Source of the DNA: a virus
Reading direction: 5' to 3' (one strand)
IMG/VR virus record: IMGVR_UViG_3300032271_000294
Span: 1 to 41,090 of that record
Length of the DNA stretch: 41,090 nucleotides
The notes beneath the pieces were generated by a model. It saw only the letters and a list, made by a program, of their open reading frames with translations. It did no database searches and was not told the DNA's origin. Position 1 is the first letter of the stretch. Each line of letters begins with the position of its first letter. Below, in pieces: positions 33,648 to 40,362 of the stretch. A program made the translations under genes and the position numbers.

Positions 33648-36116
33648 ATGAAATTATATGAATTATTTATTCAGCAACTAGACGAAGTAAGTCAAGCTCC
33701 AACACGTTTAGCTCAATTTGCTAATAGTCCCGAGGCAGAAGGAATCATCGCCGGTTTTGAAGCAGAGCTATGCTTTTCTGATATTCGTGAGAACACTGAT
33801 TCTGAATCAGAGCCAGATATGGATTATGATAGTCACACTAATAGTATTGACAATATTATTAATTTTTTTAGACAGGGCGATAACATGGGTTATCGAGAGC
33901 TAGATCGTCTACAAACAAATTTAACTGAAGATTTTCTTGAATGGGTAAATGAACAAGCATCAGAAGACTTTGAAAGAAATAAAGAAAGATTGATTAAAGA
34001 CTATATCATAGAAAATGAATGGGATTGGGACGAGCAAATAAAAATTGATTTAAAAGATAATGGCTATGATGATGGAAGAATAGAAGACGCGATCTTTGCT
34101 AATAACAAAATTATTAAACTTAGAAATAATTATCAAAAAGATTCAGAAGAATACAAATTAGAAGTTAAACCATATTTAGATGATTATGAACTCTATGTCA
34201 TTGGAAAAGAACTGGCAGACAAAACATTAGATGACATGGTAGAAAACTCTATTAGTTCTCGTGATGATATCTATGATCAAACAGAAGAAAATATCAGAGA
34301 AGAATACGGAGAAGATCCAAACATGGAAAATGAGTGGCTGGCAGCCGCCAATCTCAGTTACATGAGTGATGTTAATCTCGCTTATGATGATGCATACTGG
34401 CCATTTTGGACTAGTGATAGTGACGATGATGAAGGATTTGATGAGTCGGCAGCACAGTGGCTTGCAAATGATTTAAAAACAAAGTTAGGAGTAAGAACAT
34501 TTGTAAGTAGTGGTCATGGATATGGTGGAGATAGACAAAGAGATTGGGTATTTGAACCAGATGGTAGTTTACAGGCTAGTAGTACTAGCGACATGACAGT
34601 TGAAATAGTTAGTCCTCCTATGCCACTAAAAGAATGTCTTGATATAATGCCTAAGTTTTTCAAATGGGCCGCATCACGAGATGCATATGCCAATGAAACC
34701 ACTGGTTTTCATATGAGTGTAAGTGTACCATCACAAGATACTAGTTTAATAGATTATACTAAATTGGCATTATTCTTGGGTGATGTGCATGTTCTAGAAG
34801 AGTTTAACAGAGATGGTAATCATTTTTGTGTGTCTGCTATGGAAAAAATCAAATCCAAAGTAGCAAGAGGAAATATTGATATAGAAAATGTATTTACTTT
34901 GATGAAAGAGGGTCTTGATAATATTGCTAGCAGTTTAATAGCACCAAACGGTGGGTTTGGAAAATATATCAGTATAAATCCTAAAGACAAGTACATTGAA
35001 TTTCGTAGTGCCGGCAATACAGATTATTTTGATGATATAGATAAATTACAAAATACACTACGTAGATATGCACAAGCTATACACATTGCCAGTGATCCTT
35101 CTTATGAACGAAAAGAATATCAAAAGAAATTATATAAGCTACTTGCTCCTACCGAAAAGATTGCTCCTGAGCTTGCTAAAAAATTAGCATCATTTTCTGC
35201 TGGAAGACTAAGCAAAGAAGAATTAGATAATTGGCTAAAAGAACTAAAGAGTACACTTTTTAAGAAAAATTTAATTAGAAATACAGATAGTCTAGCAGCA
35301 TCAGGAAGAATATTAAACTGGGATGTTTCAGCTAAAGACGAACCAAGATATAACTACTGTAATGTTTTTGCAAAAACCAAAAAAGATGCACTTGAGTTAG
35401 TTAAAAAATGGGAAACAGAATGGCACAACACACGTGCATCTGTCGATGACTGGGAAGCTACGCTAGTAGGAGAAAGTACAACAGAATCATCAATGAAACG
35501 TGTTGCGGTCAGAGATCATTATGGAACTTTGACTATAGCAAATAATTCAACTAATCTTTCCGACGCGTATCTTACTCAATCTAAGTGGGAGCTAGTAAAT
35601 AATAATGAATTAGTACCAGAAACAGTTTGTAAAGTACTGGCTAGTGACAAATCAGTTGCTGAGGTAATAGCTGATTCGTGGCTACGTTCTATGTATAAAC
35701 AACGTAATGGACTAGCTGGATTTGAACTAAAACCACTAAATGAAGTGGCTCGAAGTGAAATGAATCAATCTACACAAACTAGATCAAATTCTAATGTTCA
35801 AGATATTGGAATGGATATTGCTCAAAATTTTATTCCTGGATCCACTTTGGACTTACAACGTCAAGCTCAAGCTCAAGCTCGACGCGAACGTCAACGAGAA
35901 GCACGACTATCAGGCGGCGAATTTACTGGTGAGTGGATAGTGGTTAATGGATCAGATCAAGAAGTTTATAGATTCGGTGGCATAGGCAACTCTCAAAGTG
36001 ATGCTAATCGAGTAGCTGGTGAATGGGCACAGAGAACTGGATATTTCAACAACAACAACTCTAGATACTCGGTATATCCGGTATTGAGCCCCGATACAAC
36101 TCAATCCACAACTTAA
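33648..36116 (+). CDS. Giant amidoligase-like protein, paralog C
   Basis: This 822-residue protein is the most diverged of the three. The leader MKLYELFIQQLDE/V (1-14) precedes GFEAEL (36-41), the insert with many Asp/Glu, WVFEPDGSL, VEIVSPPM (318-325), TGFHMSV (352-358) and YIEFRSAG (449-456). All putative ligands are kept. After about residue 550 only three modules are evident; the last (GEWIVVN...EVYRFGG...A..WAQRTG) follows a Gln/Arg-rich linker (RQAQAQARRERQREAR). Retention of the leader and core with variable tails suggests the core reaction is common and the tails select partners. That is inference. Confidence 0.75.
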   Translation: MKLYELFIQQLDEVSQAPTRLAQFANSPEAEGIIAGFEAELCFSDIRENTDSESEPDMDYDSHTNSIDNIINFFRQGDNMGYRELDRLQTNLTEDFLEWVNEQASEDFERNKERLIKDYIIENEWDWDEQIKIDLKDNGYDDGRIEDAIFANNKIIKLRNNYQKDSEEYKLEVKPYLDDYELYVIGKELADKTLDDMVENSISSRDDIYDQTEENIREEYGEDPNMENEWLAAANLSYMSDVNLAYDDAYWPFWTSDSDDDEGFDESAAQWLANDLKTKLGVRTFVSSGHGYGGDRQRDWVFEPDGSLQASSTSDMTVEIVSPPMPLKECLDIMPKFFKWAASRDAYANETTGFHMSVSVPSQDTSLIDYTKLALFLGDVHVLEEFNRDGNHFCVSAMEKIKSKVARGNIDIENVFTLMKEGLDNIASSLIAPNGGFGKYISINPKDKYIEFRSAGNTDYFDDIDKLQNTLRRYAQAIHIASDPSYERKEYQKKLYKLLAPTEKIAPELAKKLASFSAGRLSKEELDNWLKELKSTLFKKNLIRNTDSLAASGRILNWDVSAKDEPRYNYCNVFAKTKKDALELVKKWETEWHNTRASVDDWEATLVGESTTESSMKRVAVRDHYGTLTIANNSTNLSDAYLTQSKWELVNNNELVPETVCKVLASDKSVAEVIADSWLRSMYKQRNGLAGFELKPLNEVARSEMNQSTQTRSNSNVQDIGMDIAQNFIPGSTLDLQRQAQAQARRERQREARLSGGEFTGEWIVVNGSDQEVYRFGGIGNSQSDANRVAGEWAQRTGYFNNNNSRYSVYPVLSPDTTQSTT

Positions 36117-36156
36117 TAAGTTTGGTAATATAAAAATATCAATTTAACCAAACAAT

Positions 36157-36164
36157 GATAAATA
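36157..36164 (+). promoter_or_regulatory. Late promoter GATAAATACT upstream of gene 32
   Basis: GATAAATACT lies four bases upstream of the TTGACA of the sigma70-like promoter, so gene 32 may be transcribed both early and late. Confidence 0.5.
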
Positions 36165-36167
36165 CTA

Positions 36168-36197
36168 TTGACAAAGAGATCATTGATCGTATATAAT
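36168..36197 (+). promoter_or_regulatory. Sigma70-like promoter TTGACA-18-TATAAT
   Basis: TTGACA (36168-36173) and TATAAT (36192-36197) are both perfect boxes, separated by 18 bases. Transcription from about 36204 gives gene 32 a leader of about 78 nt, unlike the leaderless promoters elsewhere. Confidence 0.8.
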
Positions 36198-36212
36198 GTA
36201 ATCTAAGTCATC

Positions 36213-36262
36213 ATCAGAATTCCTCTGATTACAACACTTATACATAATTAATACAACACTTA
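36213..36262 (+). promoter_or_regulatory. Candidate autoregulatory leader of gene 32: hairpin plus AU-rich direct repeats
   Basis: The hairpin ATCAGA/TCTGAT (36213-36218, 36224-36229) is followed by two copies of TACAACACTTA (36230-36240 and 36252-36262) in a 22-base period, then AAAGGAAATACAAAATG. T4 gp32 represses its own translation by binding a structured, AU-rich leader; this layout is similar. Function here is inferred. Confidence 0.5.
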
Positions 36263-36281
36263 AACATAAAGGAAATACAAA

Positions 36282-37325
36282 ATGAGTTTAGCAGACATTC
36301 GTGCAAAATTGCAGGCACAAGAAAATCGTGGACAATCTACTCCATCAGCAAAAACCCCAGGTGATCAAGCATTATATCCATTCTGGAATATCAAACCAGG
36401 TGAACAAACTGTTATTCGGTTTCTTCCCGACTCAGATACAACCAATTCTTTTTTCTGGGTAGAAAAAGCAGTTATCAATCTTCCATTCACTGGAGTCAAG
36501 AGTGATTCAACTGATGATAAAGTTCGTATCGTAAAAGTTCCATGTATGGAAACATACGGTGAAAATTGCCCAGTATTAGCCGAAGTAAGAACTTGGTACA
36601 AAGATGACAGTCTAAAAGAAATGGCTAACAAGTATTGGAAAAAGCGTACATACTTATTTCAAGGTTTTGTAAAGACTAATACTTTGCTTAATACTGGAGA
36701 TCCAAAAACAGAAGATACTCCTCCAGAAAATCCAATTCGTCGTTTCGTAGTCACTCCACAATTATTCACCGTTATTAAAGCATCAATGATGGATCCAGAA
36801 ATTGAAGAATTGCCAACTGACTATCAACGTGGTCTTGATTTCAAAATCGTCAAAGGTACTAAAGGAGAATGGGCTGACTATTCAACCTCAAGTTTCGCTC
36901 GTAAAGAAACTGCTTTGACTCAAGCAGAACATCAAGCAATCGAACAGTATGGTTTACTGAATCTTAAAGACTTCTTGCCTAAGAAGCCAAGTGAATCAGA
37001 ACAACGAATTATCAAAGAGATGTTTGAAGCATCAGTTGATGGTCGTCCATATGACGTAGAACGTTGGGGAGCATACTACAAGCCTTGGGGCTTGGATACT
37101 GGAACTGCAGCTAAGTCAGAAGATGATGATGAATCATTTGAGACTACTAAGCCAGCTGCTCAGTCAGCAGTCGCTCAGCCAGCTCAGTCAGGTCAACCAA
37201 CATCAATTCCACCTTGGACAGAAGATACTCCAGAAGTATCAGAAAAAGTCAAGACTCCTGCCGCTAAATCAAATGCTAATGACATTTTAGCACTGATTCG
37301 TAGTAGACAGAACAAAACAGCCTAA
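36282..37325 (+). CDS. 32: Single-stranded DNA-binding protein (T4 gp32-like)
   Basis: This 347-residue protein (T4 gp32 is 301) has an N-terminal segment MSLADIRAKLQAQENR, suited to cooperative binding. An OB-type core follows with LYPFWNIKPGEQTVIRFLPD and FFWVEKAVINLPF, then an acidic tail (KSEDDDESFE) and the terminal helix ANDILALIRSRQNK. The T4 zinc site is reduced: C88 and C96 (PCMETYGENCPV) remain, but the third Cys of CPVC is replaced by Leu, so zinc binding is doubtful. It coats ssDNA in replication and recombination. It has a strong Shine-Dalgarno sequence (AAAGGAA) and a structured leader, and sits upstream of uvsX and the UvsY-like gene. Confidence 0.9.
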   Translation: MSLADIRAKLQAQENRGQSTPSAKTPGDQALYPFWNIKPGEQTVIRFLPDSDTTNSFFWVEKAVINLPFTGVKSDSTDDKVRIVKVPCMETYGENCPVLAEVRTWYKDDSLKEMANKYWKKRTYLFQGFVKTNTLLNTGDPKTEDTPPENPIRRFVVTPQLFTVIKASMMDPEIEELPTDYQRGLDFKIVKGTKGEWADYSTSSFARKETALTQAEHQAIEQYGLLNLKDFLPKKPSESEQRIIKEMFEASVDGRPYDVERWGAYYKPWGLDTGTAAKSEDDDESFETTKPAAQSAVAQPAQSGQPTSIPPWTEDTPEVSEKVKTPAAKSNANDILALIRSRQNKTA

Positions 37326-37336
37326 CTATTAGGTCT

Positions 37337-37366
37337 AGAATATATCCGAGAAATCGGATATATTCT
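37337..37366 (+). terminator. Hairpin with GAAA loop after gene 32 (attenuator or processing site)
   Basis: A perfect 13-bp stem, AGAATATATCCGA / TCGGATATATTCT, is capped by GAAA, a GNRA-type tetraloop. The downstream tract TTATATCT is only weakly T-rich, so it may be a partial terminator or 3' end stabiliser. Confidence 0.7.
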
Positions 37367-37384
37367 TATATCTGGAGAATAAAC

Positions 37385-37615
37385 ATGACACTACCCGATG
37401 AGCGTTATCGCGCCATAAAACAAGGTAAGAAATTACTAGAAGAACTATGTGATCCTGGAAAAACACCTCGTGTACCAGCAATCATAAGAGAACGAGCACG
37501 CGGAGCACTGAGACATTATCCTAATGATTATGAGTTAGATAATATAGCAAAGGAATGCCCAGACCTACTTGACATACACTCGTTTTCTATATATAATAAC
37601 GTATATAAAGGATAA
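37385..37615 (+). CDS. BPSL0761-like small protein
   Basis: This 76-residue protein opens MTLPDERYRAIKQGKKLLEEL and continues with PAIIRERARGALRHYPNDYEL. This matches, as I recall it, the BPSL0761 family of small bacterial proteins (PxERxRA...T..FL.EL, then P...R..A..LLRHYP). That family is of unknown function and common in Proteobacteria, so a host-derived gene is plausible. It has GGAG before the ATG, sits after the GAAA hairpin and ends three bases before uvsX. Placement in the recombination block suggests a DNA-related role, but this is only context. Confidence 0.65.
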   Translation: MTLPDERYRAIKQGKKLLEELCDPGKTPRVPAIIRERARGALRHYPNDYELDNIAKECPDLLDIHSFSIYNNVYKG

Positions 37616-37618
37616 TAA

Positions 37619-38686
37619 ATGAAGAAGCCGTTTGATCTGAGTAAATTTAGAAAAGATATTACTAAGAGTATTGAAGGCATGTCAATTGGATTTTCTGATC
37701 CTACTGATTGGATCTCAACTGGTAATTATGCACTAAATTATCTTATCTCTGGTGATTTTAACAAGGGTATACCTCTTGGGAAAGTAACTGTATTTGCTGG
37801 CGAAAGTGGTGCTGGTAAATCTTATATCTGTTCAGGTAACGTGATCAGAAATGCACAAGAACAGGGTATTTTTGTTATCTTAATTGATACAGAAAACGCA
37901 CTAGATGAAAGCTGGCTTAAGGATCTTGGAGTTGATACATCTGAAGATAAGTTGTTGAAATTAAACATGGCCATGATTAATGATGTTAGTAAGACTATTT
38001 CAACGTTTATGAAAGACTACAAAACATTGCCAATGGAAGACAGACCAAAAGTCTTGTTTGTTGTTGATTCACTTGGTATGCTAATGACCGATATTCAAGT
38101 TGAACAGTTTGATAAAGGTGATAATAAAGGTGACTTTGGTCACAAGCCTCGTCAATTAAAGACACTTGTTACTAACTGTGTGAATATGTTTGGCAGCAAC
38201 AATGTTGGATTAATAGCAACAAATCACTCATATGAATCACAAGACCCGTACTCTCCTGATCCAAAGATTTCAGGTGGTAGTGGTTTTGTTTATGCATCAT
38301 CAATCGTAGTTGCCATGAAGAAACTCAAGCTGAAACTTGATGATGAAGGTAACAAAGTAACTGATGTTCTTGGCATTCGTGCTGGATGTAAGATCATGAA
38401 GACTCGTTACGCTAAGCCATTTGAAGATATCGAAATTCAGATTCCATACGAAACTGGAATGAACCCATATAGTGGATTCTTTGATCTACTTGAAAAACGT
38501 AATATGATTAAGAAAGAGGGCAATCGCTATTGTTACACTGATCTTAATGGAGAAGTTCATAAATATTTTCGTAAAGAATGGGCAAAGAATGCCAATGGTA
38601 TTTTTGATCTAGTAATGTCAGAATTCAATGAAAAAACTAAAAGTGTATTACCAACTATTACTGACGAAGAGGAGATAGAAGAATGA
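37619..38686 (+). CDS. uvsX: RecA/UvsX-like recombinase
   Basis: This 355-residue protein (T4 UvsX is 391) has Walker A GESGAGKS (61-68), FVILIDTENALDESWL, Walker B VLFVVDSLGML (about 138-148) and an L2-region GLIATNHSYESQDPYSPDPKISGG in the UvsX manner. The C-terminal region with GIRAGCKIMKTRYAKP is also UvsX-like. It catalyses homologous pairing on gp32-coated ssDNA, with UvsY as mediator; genes for both lie nearby. AGGA precedes the ATG. It ends with an acidic tail (TDEEEIEE) and overlaps the next gene by ATGA. Confidence 0.92.
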   Translation: MKKPFDLSKFRKDITKSIEGMSIGFSDPTDWISTGNYALNYLISGDFNKGIPLGKVTVFAGESGAGKSYICSGNVIRNAQEQGIFVILIDTENALDESWLKDLGVDTSEDKLLKLNMAMINDVSKTISTFMKDYKTLPMEDRPKVLFVVDSLGMLMTDIQVEQFDKGDNKGDFGHKPRQLKTLVTNCVNMFGSNNVGLIATNHSYESQDPYSPDPKISGGSGFVYASSIVVAMKKLKLKLDDEGNKVTDVLGIRAGCKIMKTRYAKPFEDIEIQIPYETGMNPYSGFFDLLEKRNMIKKEGNRYCYTDLNGEVHKYFRKEWAKNANGIFDLVMSEFNEKTKSVLPTITDEEEIEE

Positions 38687-38964
38687 GTTTAATGTTAGTG
38701 GCCGAAATGTGGTCTGTAGTTAAAGATAGTATCATTAGTAGTGATCGTTCTATTGTAGCTGAGAATATCATTACTATGCTAGTTGATAATGATGTTAGTG
38801 CCAGTGAAATTCGTGAAGCTTTTCGTGGAGAAGGTATAATCATCGACGCATTAAAATTCTACATCGATTCAGATGAAGGAGAATGGGACGATGAAGACGA
38901 ACTAGACAGTGAGTTAGATTACACTGATGATGACGATGATGATGAAGAAGATGAAAATTGGTAA
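38683..38964 (+). CDS. Small acidic protein between uvsX and uvsY-like genes
   Basis: This 93-residue protein starts in the uvsX stop (ATGA) with GAGGAG upstream. The first 65 residues are helical (MSLMLVAEMWSVVKDSI, AENIITMLVDNDVSASEIREAF). The last 30 are almost all Asp/Glu and end DDDEEDENW. Acidic tails often mimic nucleic acid or bind basic partners. Similar proteins follow uvsX in some marine T4-like phages, as far as I recall. Function unknown; a modulator of UvsX is possible. Confidence 0.65.
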   Translation: MSLMLVAEMWSVVKDSIISSDRSIVAENIITMLVDNDVSASEIREAFRGEGIIIDALKFYIDSDEGEWDDEDELDSELDYTDDDDDDEEDENW

Positions 38965-38967
38965 TCA

Positions 38968-39423
38968 ATGAACTGGTATCATAAAGTAACACAAAACTTA
39001 GCAAATTTGCCTGATTTTATCGCTCACTATGAGTCAGAATTAAATCAGGCAAAATACGCTACACATATAAAAGGACTGATTCAGAAAAGTATTTCTGAAC
39101 TTCCTGGAATAACTGAACGAGTGTTTTCTCAATTACAAGAAATTGAATCTGTGTTGAATTTTATGAACATTCAACTCAAGAAACTTCGTAGTCAAACATT
39201 TCAAAAATATCTTGAGAACTATAACAGAGCCTTAACTAGCAGAGATGCAGAACGCTATGTTGATGGTGAGCAGGATGTTATTGACATGGAAACTCTTTGT
39301 AATGAGATAGCACTACTCAGAAATAAGTACCTTTCAGTAATGAAAGGATTAGAATCTAAAAATTACATGCTAGGTCATTTAGTCAAACTAAAAACTGCTG
39401 GCATGGAAGACTTTGAAATTTAG
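38968..39423 (+). CDS. uvsY: UvsY-like recombination mediator
   Basis: This 151-residue protein is close to T4 UvsY (137) in length and entirely helical in prediction. MNWYHKVTQNLANLPDF opens it. LPGITERVFSQLQEIESVLNFM, KYLENYNRALTSRDAERYV and MKGLESKNYMLGHLVKL follow. It resembles the UvsY-like proteins I recall from cyanophages more than T4 UvsY itself. UvsY helps UvsX displace gp32 from ssDNA; the uvsX neighbourhood supports the call. It begins three bases after the previous stop. Confidence 0.65.
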   Translation: MNWYHKVTQNLANLPDFIAHYESELNQAKYATHIKGLIQKSISELPGITERVFSQLQEIESVLNFMNIQLKKLRSQTFQKYLENYNRALTSRDAERYVDGEQDVIDMETLCNEIALLRNKYLSVMKGLESKNYMLGHLVKLKTAGMEDFEI

Positions 39424-39430
39424 GATAACA

Positions 39431-40351
39431 ATGTTTCCATATATCGGCGGCAAAAAACAACATAGTAAATGGATTGATCCATTATTTCCAACTAACTTCA
39501 AGACTTATGTTGAGGTATTTGGTGGAGCATTTTGGATGTATTGGATGAGCAAAAAGACTCCAGCACAAATCAATGTGTATAATGACTTTAATCGTCATTT
39601 ATACAATGTGTTTACTTGTGCTAGTACAGACCCAAAGAAGTTTGAAATAGCACTAAAGAATTTATATCCAAGCGTAGGTAATGCTGCAGTATTTGAACAA
39701 TTTCGTGATCAAATATTTCAAGTATATAACACCAACTTTGTTACGCCAGATTACGATTTGGCAGCCAAGTATATGTTTTTACAAACTCAGTTTTTTACTG
39801 GGGGTTTGGGACTACACGAGAAAACAAAAATCTACAGTAATCCAAAGTATAAATCTAAATTTTATACCTACACAGAAAAATTCTCACAGCAACATTACTT
39901 AGATAGACTTGATGTAATGACTACTGAAAATATGGACTGTAGAGCAGTTATCACTAAATATGATCACGCTGATACATTCTTCTACATTGATCCACCCTAC
40001 TTTAACTTAGAAGATTATTATACCAAGAATAGTTTTGGGCGTGAGGATCATATTGAATTGCTAACACAAATGAGTGCCATGAAAGGTAAGTTTGCTTTAA
40101 GTTATTACTACTTTAAAGAACTAGAAGATATCATGCCTAGAGATAAATTCTACTGGCATGAGCAGATAACTTACTCTAACAATGGCTTGACTAAGGTAGA
40201 GGGAGCAGTACGTAAAGATGGAAAATCAGCCAAGGGTGTTAGACCAGAACGAGTAGAAGTTTTGATCTTAAACTATCAACCTCAGCCTATAGTTCCAGTA
40301 GTATCTAAGAGGAAAAAAATCATAGAATCAAATCTATTTACTTTTGAATAA
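39431..40351 (+). CDS. dam: DNA adenine methyltransferase (Dam/D12 class)
   Basis: This is 306 residues from ATG 39431, with AGGA upstream; an earlier in-frame ATG at 39413 would overlap the UvsY-like gene. The SAM-binding start is PYIGGK (3-8), followed by TYVEVFGGAFWMYW. Catalytic motif IV is DPPY (187-190). The order fits the alpha class of N6-adenine methyltransferases such as T4 Dam. The target site cannot be read from the sequence. It may protect phage DNA from host nucleases. The last residues encode Lys/Arg-rich RKKIIESNLF. Confidence 0.9.
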   Translation: MFPYIGGKKQHSKWIDPLFPTNFKTYVEVFGGAFWMYWMSKKTPAQINVYNDFNRHLYNVFTCASTDPKKFEIALKNLYPSVGNAAVFEQFRDQIFQVYNTNFVTPDYDLAAKYMFLQTQFFTGGLGLHEKTKIYSNPKYKSKFYTYTEKFSQQHYLDRLDVMTTENMDCRAVITKYDHADTFFYIDPPYFNLEDYYTKNSFGREDHIELLTQMSAMKGKFALSYYYFKELEDIMPRDKFYWHEQITYSNNGLTKVEGAVRKDGKSAKGVRPERVEVLILNYQPQPIVPVVSKRKKIIESNLFTFE

Positions 40352-40354
40352 ATA
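40347..40354 (+). promoter_or_regulatory. Late promoter AATAAATAGTATTA, near-leaderless
   Basis: The octamer overlaps the dam stop and ends eight bases before the ATG at 40363. The predicted leader is about three bases; there is no Shine-Dalgarno sequence. Confidence 0.55.
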
Positions 40355-40362
40355 GTATTACT

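Noticed and set aside
36230-36262. Replication-origin iterons
   Set aside because: Only two copies in a gene 32 leader; a translational operator explains them better.
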